A stretch of 64,000 bases of DNA from CAWJLE01 sp963843645 (GTDB taxonomy: Bacteria; Chloroflexota; Anaerolineae; DAOTYC01). The stretch is taken from NCBI GenBank assembly GCA_963843645.1, contig CAWJLE010000007.1, positions 118,772 through 182,771 of the forward strand. Reading direction: 5' to 3'. Below the pieces are notes generated by a model, which saw only the letters and a list, made by a program, of their open reading frames with translations, had not been told where the DNA came from and searched no databases. Shown piece after piece: positions 27,754-37,154 of this stretch. Within the stretch, counting starts at the first letter, position 1. Every line of letters begins with the position of its first letter. The position numbers and the translations under genes were made by a program.

Positions 27754-28896
27754 GTGAACAGTAGAGAACGAGTGGTGACCGCGCTCAATCACCAGGAGCC
27801 GGACCGCGTGCCGGTGGATTTCGGGACGCTGCACACGTCCATCCATCGCGAAGGACACGGCGCCTGCTCCAGTACCTGGGCATGCCGGTCTACGACGCGC
27901 CCATCCAGGACCCGTTCCAGCAGATCGTGTTCGCCGACGAGGCTCTGGTCCGGAAATTCGGAGGCGACGTCATCGGGTTCTATTCCAACCCGACCAAGCC
28001 GTGGGTCCAGATCGATCCGGTGAACGACATCTGGCTCGACGAGTGGGGGACGACGTATCGGAAGCCGAAGGGCGGCTACTGGTACGATTTCGCCGGGCAT
28101 CCGCTGAAAGAAGGCACGATGGAGGAGCTCGAGGCGTACGAGTGGCCCGACCCGCGTGCCGCCATCCGCGTGGAAGGGTCTGGCAGAGAAGGCGAAGGAG
28201 CTCTACGAGACGACCGACAAGGCGCTGATGATCCACGCGGCGACGGGCGGCGTGTACGAGCATTCGTACTGGCTGCGTGGCGTGGAGGAGCTGTACATCG
28301 ACATGGCGGCCAACAAGAAGTACGTGGAGGCGCTGGCGGAGAAGATCACCGAGTGGATGCTCGAGTTCTGGGATCACGTCCTGACCGTCGTGGGCCCATA
28401 CGTGCAGGTGGTCCAGCTCGGCGACGACCTAGGCGCGCAGGGTGGACCGCTCTTCTCGCCGAAGCTCTACCGTGACGTGTACAAGCCGCGCCATCGTCGG
28501 CTGACCGACCTGGTGCGGAAGAAGACGAACGCGCGGATTTATTTCCACACCTGTGGGTCCGTGTACGATCTCCTGCCCGATATCATCGAAAGCGGTCTGG
28601 AAATCATCAACCCGCTGCAGCTCTCGGCGCGGGACATGGACAGCGCCAAGGTGAAGGCCGAGTTCGGCAAGGACCTGAGCTTCTGGGGCGGCGGCGCCGA
28701 TGCGACGACGGTGATGACACAGGCATCGCCGCAGGGCGTGAAGGACGAGGTCCGCCGCCGCGTCCACGACCTGGCGCCGGGCGGCGGCTGGGTCTTCGGC
28801 TCGGTGCACAACATTCAGCCCAACGTCCCACCGGAGAACGTGGTCGCCTTCTTCGAGGCCATCCACGAGCTTGGGGCATACCCTATTCAGGTGTAG
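27754..28896 (+). CDS. COG0407 uroporphyrinogen-decarboxylase-like protein 2
   Basis: About 380 residues, GTG start at 27754 (VNSRERVVTALNHQEPDRVPVDFG) behind AAAGGAGTG. Conserved: VVQLGDDLGAQGGPLFSPKLYRDVYKP, ARIYFHTCGSVYDLLPDII, LAPGGGWVFGSVHNIQPNVPPENV. Frame changes near 27855-27865 and 28175-28185. Closest in the window to the minus-strand protein at 48248-49411 (same MNSRERV-ALNH start and DRVP motif), so these two are a paralogous pair serving the two sugar loci. Substrate unknown. Confidence 0.82.
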
Positions 28897-28970
28897 CGTG
28901 CAGGTGAAGTAGATAGCGATGGGTTGCAGCGCCAGCAACGACGGCCGGCGGTTTGACTGGGTGATGCTTG

Positions 28971-29004
28971 ACGGAGCCCGCTTTCGCGAGAAGGCGGGCT
29001 CCGT
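28971..29004 (+). terminator. Hairpin at the end of the sugar operon
   Basis: Stem ACGGAGCCCGCTT-tcgcgag-AAGGCGGGCTCCGT, 75 bp after the last stop. No T-run follows, so termination is inferred from position only. Confidence 0.5.
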
Positions 29005-29044
29005 TCGAGGGTCGGACCGAGCGAAATCGGAGTAGCGCGCTCCT

Positions 29045-29072
29045 TTGAATTTGCACTGCCTGTTTGTATAAT
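29045..29072 (+). promoter_or_regulatory. Sigma-70 promoter of the PAS kinase
   Basis: TTGAAT-N16-TATAAT (or TTTGAA with N17), about 50 bp before the kinase start. Confidence 0.72.
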
Positions 29073-29125
29073 GAACGTACCGTCGATGGTCAAATGAGGC
29101 GATGGCTAACCGTTGAGGTGCGCCG

Positions 29126-32100
29126 ATGGATGTACCACATGTAGCGAACGACGTTCGCGCGCTGCGGACCGAAGTGGCTGCGCTGCGCCGGCAGATGAAG
29201 CGGCAGGCGGAAGCTTTGCGTGTGGCCGAGGACAAATATCGTGAAGCCTGGGATCATTCCGCCAGCGGTCGATTCCGGACGACACCGGATGGGCGGATAT
29301 TGGCGGCCAACAAGGTGCTGGCGGTCATGCTGGGCTACGATTCGCCGGACGCGCTGATGGCCGCCGTGAGCCACGTGGCGAAGATCTACGTCGAGCCGCA
29401 GCACCGCACCGACATGATGGAGCTGATCCGCGAGAACGGACGCCTGGAGGGCATCGAGTACAGCCTGTACCGGCGGGACGGCCAGGTCATCTGGGTTTCC
29501 GAGACCGCGCGAGCGGTTTGCGACGCAAACGGGACGGTCCGGCATTTCGAGGGCTCGCTCGTCGACATCACCGAGCGCAAACGGGCCGAGGATGCGCTCC
29601 GTGTGAGCGAGGCCCGCTATCGTGGCGTCGTGGAGGGGCAGACGGAGATGATCTGCCGCTATCGACCCGACGGGGTCGTGACCTTCGCCAACGAGCCGTA
29701 CGCCCGGTCGGTGGACCGCGCCGTGGATGGGGTCGTGGGCTGGAGCTTCATGTCGCTGTTGCCTGAGGAGGAGCTGGTCCGGCTGCGGGCCCACCTCACG
29801 CGCCTCACGCCAGAGCGTCCGACCGGCGTGTTCGAGCATCGAATGCGCATGCCGTCGGGCGAGGTGCGCTGGCGGCAATGGAACGATCGCGGCCTGTTCG
29901 ACCTGGACGGCCGGTTGGTGGAGATCCAGTCGGTGGGTCGCGACGTCACGGATCGCCGCCTGGCGGAAATGGCGCTACGCGAGAGCGAGGCGCGCTACCG
30001 GGCGGTGGTCGAAAGCCAGACCGAGATGATTTGCCGCTATCGGCCCGATTGTACGCTGACCTTCGTAAACGAGGCCTATTGCCGGATGCTGGGCAAGACA
30101 CGCGAGGAGCTGCTGGGCCGGAGCTTCCTGCCGTTCGTCGTGGGCGACGATTCCGCGCGGGTGGCCCAGATGACAGCCTCGCTCACGCCGGATCATCCGG
30201 TCGTCACGGTCGAACAGCGGACACACGTGCGGTCGGGTGAGCTGTGCTGGCAGCAGTGGACCGATCGCGGCTTGTTCGACGACCGGGGTACGCTGATCGA
30301 GATTCAGTCGGTCGGACGCGACGTCACGGATCGCCGCCAGGCCGAGGAGGAGCTGCGCCTCCACCGCGACCATTTGGAGGAGCTGGTCCAGGAGCGCACG
30401 GCCGATTTGACGCGCATCAATGCGCTCTTGCGCGCCGAGATCGCCGAACGCCACCGGACCCAGGAAGCGCTGGCCGAGAGCGAGGCAAACTACCGGCGCA
30501 TCGTGGAGACGGCCGACGAGGGCATCTGGGTGGCGGACGCCGAGATGCGCACCACCCTGGTCAACAGGCGGATGGCTTCCATGCTGGGTTACGCCGAGGC
30601 CGAGATGTTGGGCCGGCCGGTCAGCGACTTCGTGCCGGAGATCAAGCACGTGGCGGCCCCGTTCGACCCGAACGCGCACCGCCGGACCGATCATACCCAG
30701 ATGGAGCTGCGACTGCGGCGCCGCGAGGGGTCGACGTTTTGGGCGCTGATCTCGGCCAATCCAATTCTGGACGAAAGCGGCCGCGAGGTCGGCGTGCTGG
30801 GAATGGTGACCGACGTCGATGCACGCGTGCGCGCAGGGCGGGAACGCGACGAGCAGCGGCGTATGCTGCAAGCGTTGCTGGACACGCTGCCGGATATCAT
30901 CATTTTCAAGGACCTTGATTCAGTCTTCCGGGTCTACAACACGGCCGCCGCCCGGCGGCTGGGCTTCGAAGGGAGAAATCTAATCGGCGGGAGCGACGCG
31001 GACGTGTTCCGGCCCGAGGAAGTGGCGCGTTTCAGGGCGGAGGAGGTGCGGGTGATGCGGACCGGCCGGGCGATGACGGTCCAGCACCTGATCGATACAC
31101 CCATGGGGCCGCGGCTGGTCGAGGCGCTGAAGGCCCCGCTGCGTGACGAGCAGGGCCGGGTCATCGGCTTGCTCACCACCGAGAGGGACATCACCGAGCG
31201 GCGACGTGCGGAGGAGCGGGAGGCGGCCGCACGGCGCATGGCTGAAACGCGGGCCACCGTGGCGCAGATCCTGCAAGCTCAACAGCCGCTGGCGGAGCGG
31301 TTCGCGGCTGTTCTGGCCCACATTTCCGGGCCGGGCGATGACATTGCCGTGCTGGAGCTGGCCGGGGACGGGCTGCCCCTGCGCAAGCTATCCGCTACCG
31401 GCGGCGCGTGGGACTGCTGCGACGGCATGCAGCTCGACAAGTGCGTGAGCAGCTGCTGCGAAGGCGGCGTCGTTCTGCCGCTCACCCACGCCGGGCAGAC
31501 GCTCGGCCTGCTGTGCCTTCGAGCCAACCTCCTGGCGCCTGTCGCGAGCGAACAATCGGGAACCGCGGCCGAAACGGGGCGGTCGGCTCCGGGCCGGGAG
31601 CGCCTGGAGCTGTTGCGCCAGGTGAGCGAGCTGATGGGTCTGGCCATCGCCAACGAGCGGCTGACCGCCGAGACCCAGCGGGCGCGATTGGAAGCGGAGG
31701 AGGCCAGCCGGGCCAAGAGCGTGTTTCTGGCCAGCATGAGTCACGAGTTGCGGACACCGCTCAATACGGTACTCGGACTGTCCGAGGCGCTGCAGGAGAG
31801 CACATTCGGGCCGCTGACGGAGCGCCAGCTCAGCGCGTTGCGCACCATGGAGCAGAGCGGCCGGCATCTGCTGAGCCTCATCACCGACATCCTGGACTTC
31901 TCGAAGATGGAGGCGGGCAAGCTCGATCTGGAGATCGCACCGGTGGCCGTGGCCGGGGTGTGCAGGGACAGCCTGAGATTGGTCCGAGGGCTGGCGATTG
32001 GGAAGCAGCTGAAGATCTCGCTGGAGATCGACGATCCAACGATCATCGTGCGGGCGGACGCCCGGCGCCTGATGCAGATCCTGGTGAACCTGCTAAGCAA

Positions 32101-32425
32101 CGCAATCAAGTTCACGCCCGAAGGAGGCCGGATTGGCCTGCGGGTGACGTCCGCTGCGTCCGGACCCACAGCGGACGAGGAAAGCGGGATGGTGCGCCTC
32201 ACCGTGTGGGACACCGGAATGGGTATCGCGCCGGAGGACCAGCGGCGCTTGTTTCGGCCATTCGTCCAGCTCGATGGTGCGCTGTCGCGGCAATTCTCTG
32301 GGACCGGCCTGGGTCTGTCGCTGGTCCGCGGCATGACGGAAATGCAGGGCGGCCGGGTGGAGGTCTCCAGCGAAGAGGGCAAGGGCAGCCAGTTTACCGT
32401 GGTGCTGCCGCTGCGTTCGGCGTGA
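29126..32425 (+). CDS. Large cytoplasmic histidine kinase with five PAS domains and a Cys-rich GAF-like domain
   Basis: 1099 residues, frame intact. A short coiled coil is followed by PAS1 (about 30-155), PAS2 (160-285) and PAS3 (285-410). PAS2 and PAS3 are a clear tandem duplication (TEMICRYRPD..., EIQSVGRDVTDRR in both). Then a coiled coil, PAS4 (445-570) and PAS5 (570-700). A GAF-like domain follows with five cysteines in a short stretch (DCCDGMQLDKCVSSCCEGG, about 765-785). HisKA has MSHELRTPLN; the ATPase has LVNLLSNAIKF, DTGMGIA and GTGLGLSLV. No membrane helix, so it senses an internal signal; the cysteines could bind a metal or react to redox. No partner REC is fused; the REC proteins downstream are candidates. 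Confidence 0.92.
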   Translation: MDVPHVANDVRALRTEVAALRRQMKRQAEALRVAEDKYREAWDHSASGRFRTTPDGRILAANKVLAVMLGYDSPDALMAAVSHVAKIYVEPQHRTDMMELIRENGRLEGIEYSLYRRDGQVIWVSETARAVCDANGTVRHFEGSLVDITERKRAEDALRVSEARYRGVVEGQTEMICRYRPDGVVTFANEPYARSVDRAVDGVVGWSFMSLLPEEELVRLRAHLTRLTPERPTGVFEHRMRMPSGEVRWRQWNDRGLFDLDGRLVEIQSVGRDVTDRRLAEMALRESEARYRAVVESQTEMICRYRPDCTLTFVNEAYCRMLGKTREELLGRSFLPFVVGDDSARVAQMTASLTPDHPVVTVEQRTHVRSGELCWQQWTDRGLFDDRGTLIEIQSVGRDVTDRRQAEEELRLHRDHLEELVQERTADLTRINALLRAEIAERHRTQEALAESEANYRRIVETADEGIWVADAEMRTTLVNRRMASMLGYAEAEMLGRPVSDFVPEIKHVAAPFDPNAHRRTDHTQMELRLRRREGSTFWALISANPILDESGREVGVLGMVTDVDARVRAGRERDEQRRMLQALLDTLPDIIIFKDLDSVFRVYNTAAARRLGFEGRNLIGGSDADVFRPEEVARFRAEEVRVMRTGRAMTVQHLIDTPMGPRLVEALKAPLRDEQGRVIGLLTTERDITERRRAEEREAAARRMAETRATVAQILQAQQPLAERFAAVLAHISGPGDDIAVLELAGDGLPLRKLSATGGAWDCCDGMQLDKCVSSCCEGGVVLPLTHAGQTLGLLCLRANLLAPVASEQSGTAAETGRSAPGRERLELLRQVSELMGLAIANERLTAETQRARLEAEEASRAKSVFLASMSHELRTPLNTVLGLSEALQESTFGPLTERQLSALRTMEQSGRHLLSLITDILDFSKMEAGKLDLEIAPVAVAGVCRDSLRLVRGLAIGKQLKISLEIDDPTIIVRADARRLMQILVNLLSNAIKFTPEGGRIGLRVTSAASGPTADEESGMVRLTVWDTGMGIAPEDQRRLFRPFVQLDGALSRQFSGTGLGLSLVRGMTEMQGGRVEVSSEEGKGSQFTVVLPLRSA

Positions 32426-32456
32426 CGCTCGCTTTGGGGCGGTCTTCGGCGAATCA

Positions 32457-32487
32457 AACTTCCGAAGTTTTCAAAACTTCGGAAGTT
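32457..32487. repeat. TCCGAAGT-family palindrome
   Basis: Perfect 15-bp arms AACTTCCGAAGTTTT / AAAACTTCGGAAGTT around a single C. Lies 32 bp after the kinase stop. Confidence 0.88.
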
Positions 32488-32583
32488 CAGGAAACTCGGC
32501 GCATCGGAGATTCCTTGCCGAGGATCGTTCGGGTTAGGACGTCGTTTGACATTCATTTTCTAGGTCGCGGCGTTCTATACATC

Positions 32584-32616
32584 AAACTTCCGAAGTTTTC
32601 AAAACTTTGGAAGTTT
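32584..32616. repeat. TCCGAAGT-family palindrome, second copy
   Basis: 16-bp arms with one mismatch (AACTTTGG in place of AACTTCGG) around a single C. Like the copy 127 bp upstream it is preceded by ATCAA, so the pair looks like a duplication. It lies 56 bp before the next gene start. Confidence 0.88.
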
Positions 32617-32671
32617 CGAGGGGTCGCAAGTCTCATCGTGGCAGTGACTCAGGGCGGGAGGAGCAGCTTTG

Positions 32672-33781
32672 GTGTCCAACCATGAACCAACCATTCTCAT
32701 CGTAGACGACGACCCCGCGGGCCGTGATACGCTGACGGCACTGCTCGAAGGCCAGGGCTATCGGCTGTTCGGTGTTGCGAGCGGAGTCGAGGCGCTCCAG
32801 CTCGTGGGCGAGCTGGAGCCGGACCTGGTCCTTCTGGACGTGATGATGCCCGGCATGGACGGCTTCAGCGTGTGCCAGCGGCTGAAGGGCGACGATGCGA
32901 GCCGGCACATTCCGATCATCCTGGTGACGGCGCTGGACAGCAAGGCGGACCTGGTGCGCGGTCTCGATGCCGGCGCGGACGAGTTTCTGTCCAAGCCGGT
33001 GAGCCTGTTCGAGCTGCGGGCGCGAGTGCGGTCCATGCTGCGGGTCAAGCAGCAGTACGACGAGCTGCGGGATGCGGTCCGCCTGCGCGAAGAAATGGCC
33101 AACATGATCGTCCACGACATGCGCAGCCCGCTGACTGCCGTTCTGGGTTACGTGGAGTTTTTGCGCGCCAACCCGCCCGACGACGTGCGGCTCGACGGCC
33201 TGGAGGCCATCGCCGGCCAGACGCGTCGCCTGAGTGCGCTGGCGACCGACCTGCTGCTGCTGGCCAAGATGCAGTCTGGGAAGCTCATCGTGCACCGCTC
33301 GGAAGTGGACGTGATCGAGCTGGTCCGCACGGTTCAATCGAGCCATGCCCTGGCGGCGAAGCTGCGACAGCTGAACCTGGTGCTCGACGTGCCGCCGGAA
33401 GACCGCATGTTTCAATTGGACCGTTCCCTGCTGGAGCGCCTGGTCGACAATCTGCTCTCCAACGCGCTGAAATTCGCGCCAAATGGGAGCAGGGTCACGG
33501 TGCGCGTTTGGTACGGTTCGGAGGAAGAGCAGAGCGGTTGCACTTCCGTCTACCTTCAGGTGATCGACGAAGGCCCTGGCGTGCCGCGCGAGCACCGTGC
33601 CCGGATTTTCGACCAGTTCGAGATCATCGCCATGCGGCGCGAGGGCCTGGAGCAAATGGGCCTGGGATTGGCCTTCTGCAAAATGGTTACGGACGCGCAT
33701 GGTGGGCGCATCGCCGTGGCCGACAACAGCCCAACGGGCTCTATCTTCACCGTGGAGTTGCGGGCCGCGGAACAGCTTTGA
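32672..33781 (+). CDS. REC-HisKA-HATPase hybrid kinase
   Basis: 369 residues. Receiver (ILIVDDDP, LLDVMMPGMDG, LSKPVSL) directly followed by HisKA (MIVHDMRSPLTAVLGY) and ATPase (LVDNLLSNALKFAPNG, DEGPGVP, MGLGLAFCKM). The G2 box reads EQMGLGLAF, where GTGLGL is usual. Start at GTG 32672 (VSNHEPTILIVDDD) behind GGGAGGAG; TTG 32669 is possible. A cytoplasmic relay that may be phosphorylated by a neighbouring kinase. Confidence 0.9.
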   Translation: MSNHEPTILIVDDDPAGRDTLTALLEGQGYRLFGVASGVEALQLVGELEPDLVLLDVMMPGMDGFSVCQRLKGDDASRHIPIILVTALDSKADLVRGLDAGADEFLSKPVSLFELRARVRSMLRVKQQYDELRDAVRLREEMANMIVHDMRSPLTAVLGYVEFLRANPPDDVRLDGLEAIAGQTRRLSALATDLLLLAKMQSGKLIVHRSEVDVIELVRTVQSSHALAAKLRQLNLVLDVPPEDRMFQLDRSLLERLVDNLLSNALKFAPNGSRVTVRVWYGSEEEQSGCTSVYLQVIDEGPGVPREHRARIFDQFEIIAMRREGLEQMGLGLAFCKMVTDAHGGRIAVADNSPTGSIFTVELRAAEQL

Positions 33782-34129
33782 GCGTTGCCGCCCGGCTGGG
33801 ACAGCCGGGATGGGCCTGGATGCGGCACCGAGGGCAGCGCATCCCAAGAGGGATAGGCATACGGCAGCGCCTAGATCCTGGACGCACCCATATGCCTTTC
33901 CCGCAGTGGACAAAGTTGGGGTTGTATGATAACATGAATATGAAGATAGTCTACAGATACAGTCGAGGGCGAATCTCAGTGGGAGGCCGGCACTGATGGC
34001 CTGCCGGACAGGCGGCGCCCGAGAGTCTGCACATCCTTCGAGTGTACCTGTTCCGCCCGCGCGACGACCGTGGCGCCAATCAGTCGATCGGCACCAATCC
34101 GCCAAGAGAAACCACGCAGAAAGGTAACA
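33782..34129. other. Intergenic region without recognised gene
   Basis: 348 bp. There is an AT-richer stretch around 33915-33965 with TATGATAAC, which could hold a promoter for the next kinase, but no good -35 is seen. No hairpin, repeat or ORF with a ribosome site stands out. Confidence 0.5.
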
Positions 34130-36592
34130 ATGTCCAAAGACGTTCCGCCACATGCCGCGGGTGATTCGCAGGGGGCGCTGACACCTCCGACCCAGAGAGA
34201 GCAGATGCTGTCCACCCTGATGAGCAACCTCCCGGGCATGGTTTACCGCTGCCGCAACGACCCGCATTGGACGATGGAGTTCGTCAGCGAGGGCTGTCGC
34301 GGCCTGACCGGCTACGAGCCGCGAGATTTGATTGGAGACGCGGACCGCGATCCCGTCGCATATGCTGGTCTGATCCATCCTGACGACCTGCAGCACGTCT
34401 GGGACGAAGTTCAGCGCTCCGTGCGCGAGAACCAGCCGTTTGAGCTCACTTATCGCATCCGAACGGCCCACGGCGAAGAAAAATGGGTCTGGGAGCGCGG
34501 CCGTGGAGTCTACACTGCGTCGGGCGAGGTGCTGCACCTGGAAGGTTTCATCACCGACGTCAGCGCAACCCGCCGCGACACGGCCGAACAGCAGCGCAGC
34601 CACGAGCGTCTAGGACGGCTGCAGCAATTTCTGCTACAGCTGACCACCAGCCGAGCGGTGAACGGAGACGATCTCGACGCAGCCCTCAGCGACCTCACCC
34701 GCGTGGTCGCGGAGGCGCTGGAGGCGGATTGGGTGAGCATAGCCTTGCTCAGCGAAGACCGCAACCTATTGTGCTGCAAGTGTCTCTTCGACCGGAACCT
34801 CGGTCGCGTCACGAGCCGGGCGGACGCGCGCGTGGCCTGGGACTCGGAGCATTGGGTGGCTCTCGATCGCGAACGCACCGTCGTCACGGTGGGCACGGCG
34901 ACGGAGGGCGCTTTCGATCGTCTGGAAGCCGCTATCCGCCGGGCGGGGCAGACGGCGGGTGTGGTGCAAATCGAGTGCGGCGACCCGACGCGGACGTGGA
35001 CCTCGGAAGAACGGGACTTCACGGCGTCGCTTGCCGATCTGGTGTCGCTGCTGATTGAGCGCGAGGAGCGCCGCCGCGCGCAAGCCGAGCGCGATCAGCA
35101 GCACGTCTGGCTCAAATCCCTGCTGGACGCCTCCGCAGATCCTGTAATCTTCAAGGACCGTGAATGCGTCCTGCGGATGGCGAACGAGACTCTTGCTCGG
35201 ACGCTTGGACGCCCGTTGGATCGGATTATCGGGCATACTGTGTTCGACTGGTTCCCGCGCGACCAGGCGCAGGCGTACCACGATGAGGACGTGCACGTGC
35301 TGACGACGGGCGAGGCAGTGGTGGCCGATCATCAGTTGACGGCCGCGGACGGTTCGGAGCGGTGGTTCGAGGTTATCAAGCGGCCGATCCGCAATGACTC
35401 GGGCGAAATCGTGGGCCTGCTGTCCAACGAACGTGACGTGACCGAACGGCGCCAGGCGGAAGAGCGGCTGCGCCAGAGCGAGGAGACCACGCGGGCGTTC
35501 TTGAATGCCTCGGACGATGCGATGAGCCTGATCGATACCGAGGGACGCATCCTGGCCTTGAACAACTCAGCGGCGCATCGGTACGAGCTCGCCGCGCGGG
35601 AGATTCACCCTGACGAGCCGGAACCCCCAGAACCTGAGAAGTGGGTGGGCCGGATCATGTACGATCTGCTGCCGCGGGACGCGGCGGAGGACCGCCGGCG
35701 CCACATAGAGCAGGCCATCCAGATGCGACGGCCCGTCTACTTCGAGTACGTTCGCGGGGATCGCCTGGGCTCGTACTCGGTATTCCCCGTGTTCGACGCA
35801 CGAGGCCAGGTCACCCGCCTGGCGCTGTCCCGGCGGGACATCACCGAAAGCCACGTGAAAGAGGAAGCGCTGAAGGAAAGCGAGCAGCGCTACCGGACCC
35901 TGGCCGAGGCATTGGCGCGCTCCAACGCGGAGCTGGAGCAATTTGCGAACATCGCTTCGCACGATCTGCAGGAACCGCTGCGCATGGTCGCCAGTTTCGT
36001 GCAGCTGTTGCAGGAGCGCTACCAGGGACGGTTAGACCTGGACGCCGACGAGTTCATCGGGTACGCGGTGGACGGCGCCCGACGGATGCAGCGGTTGATC
36101 GACGACCTGCTCACCTATTCGCGCGTGACGACTCAGGGGCGAGAGTTGCAACCGACGGATGCCGGAGCGGCGCTGCAGCAGGCTCTGCACAATCTGCGGC
36201 TGGCGATCGTAGACAGCGGTGCAACAGTCACGTATGACCCGCTGCCCACGCTGCCGGCCGACGAGGGTCAGCTGGTGCAGGTATTTCAGAACCTGATCGG
36301 CAACGCAGTCAAGTTCCACGGCGAACAGCCCTCGCACGTGCACGTTTGGGCCAAACGACAGGGAGCGGTTTGGCGCTTTGCGGTGAGGGACAACGGCATC
36401 GGCCTGGAGTCCCGATACGCGGAGCGGATCTTCGTCATCTTTCAGCGCCTGCACGGCCGCAATGAATACCCGGGTACGGGTATCGGCCTGGCGATCTGCC
36501 AGAAAGTGGTGGAACGGCACGGCGGGCGCATTTGGGTCGAATCGGAGCCGGGCCAGGGCGCGACGTTTTATTTCACTCTGCCCACCTCGTAG
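34130..36592 (+). CDS. PAS-GAF-PAS-PAS histidine kinase, phytochrome-kinase-like core
   Basis: 820 residues. PAS1 (about 15-140, LPGMVYRCRNDPHWTMEF), a GAF-like domain (about 155-320, with CCKCLF), PAS2 (325-450), PAS3 (455-590). The HisKA has FANIASHDLQEPLRMV, the SHDLQEPLR variant common in bacterial phytochrome kinases. ATPase: FQNLIGNAVKFHG, DNGIGLE, GTGIGLAICQKVVERHGG. No GAF chromophore-cysteine context or PHY domain was recognised, so light sensing is not claimed. Start at ATG 34130 behind AGAAAGG. The next gene is an Rcp1-like regulator, the usual partner of this kinase type. Confidence 0.92.
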   Translation: MSKDVPPHAAGDSQGALTPPTQREQMLSTLMSNLPGMVYRCRNDPHWTMEFVSEGCRGLTGYEPRDLIGDADRDPVAYAGLIHPDDLQHVWDEVQRSVRENQPFELTYRIRTAHGEEKWVWERGRGVYTASGEVLHLEGFITDVSATRRDTAEQQRSHERLGRLQQFLLQLTTSRAVNGDDLDAALSDLTRVVAEALEADWVSIALLSEDRNLLCCKCLFDRNLGRVTSRADARVAWDSEHWVALDRERTVVTVGTATEGAFDRLEAAIRRAGQTAGVVQIECGDPTRTWTSEERDFTASLADLVSLLIEREERRRAQAERDQQHVWLKSLLDASADPVIFKDRECVLRMANETLARTLGRPLDRIIGHTVFDWFPRDQAQAYHDEDVHVLTTGEAVVADHQLTAADGSERWFEVIKRPIRNDSGEIVGLLSNERDVTERRQAEERLRQSEETTRAFLNASDDAMSLIDTEGRILALNNSAAHRYELAAREIHPDEPEPPEPEKWVGRIMYDLLPRDAAEDRRRHIEQAIQMRRPVYFEYVRGDRLGSYSVFPVFDARGQVTRLALSRRDITESHVKEEALKESEQRYRTLAEALARSNAELEQFANIASHDLQEPLRMVASFVQLLQERYQGRLDLDADEFIGYAVDGARRMQRLIDDLLTYSRVTTQGRELQPTDAGAALQQALHNLRLAIVDSGATVTYDPLPTLPADEGQLVQVFQNLIGNAVKFHGEQPSHVHVWAKRQGAVWRFAVRDNGIGLESRYAERIFVIFQRLHGRNEYPGTGIGLAICQKVVERHGGRIWVESEPGQGATFYFTLPTS

Positions 36593-36651
36593 GGGGAATC
36601 TGCGATCAGAAGCGCGCAGGATGAAGCGGAACGAGATGCAGGAGTTGTCAC

Positions 36652-37128
36652 GTGGGACGTCGAGCAGAAATTCGGGAAGAGTGTATCGAAAAGGTTCGGA
36701 CTCAACCGGTGGAGATTCTGCTGGCGGAGGACAATCCCGGTGATATTCGCCTGACAATGGAGGCGCTGCAAGAGAGCGAGCTAAACACCCGGCTGAAAGT
36801 CGCGAGAGACGGAGTGGAGGCGTTGGACTACCTGCGGAGGACGGGCGCCTCCAGGCCGGACCTCATCTTGCTGGACCTGAACCTGCCGCGCAAGGGAGGC
36901 GCGGAGGTGCTGGCCGAGATCAAGTCGGATCCGATGCTTCGTTGCATCCCGGCAGCCGTGCTGACGATGTCCGACGATGAGGAGGACGTCGCTCGCAGCT
37001 ACTACGAGCACGCAAATTGTTACATTCGAAAGCCCCTGGACCTGGATCAGTTCGTCCGGGTGGTCGATTCCGTGAAGGAGTTCTGGTTCAGTACCGTGAC
37101 GTTGCCGCCACACAACGATGTCTGGTAA
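36652..37128 (+). CDS. Rcp1-like response regulator
   Basis: 158 residues, receiver only. EILLAEDNPGDIRLTMEAL and LLDLNLPRKGGAEVL are hallmarks of the Rcp1 (phytochrome response regulator) family; lysine in YIRKPLDLDQF. GTG start at 36652 behind GCAGGAG. It lies 60 bp after the SHDLQEPL-type kinase, so they are very likely a cognate pair. Confidence 0.92.
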   Translation: MGRRAEIREECIEKVRTQPVEILLAEDNPGDIRLTMEALQESELNTRLKVARDGVEALDYLRRTGASRPDLILLDLNLPRKGGAEVLAEIKSDPMLRCIPAAVLTMSDDEEDVARSYYEHANCYIRKPLDLDQFVRVVDSVKEFWFSTVTLPPHNDVW

Positions 37129-37154
37129 GTAACCATCCAAGGAAGAGGGACCAC

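Noticed and set aside
32633..34603. 656-codon minus-strand ORF
   Set aside because: Lies opposite two clear histidine kinase genes; composition and lack of motifs mark it as a shadow.
34130..36592. Bacteriophytochrome
   Set aside because: The kinase core and Rcp1-like partner resemble phytochrome systems, but no PHY domain or chromophore-binding context was recognised.
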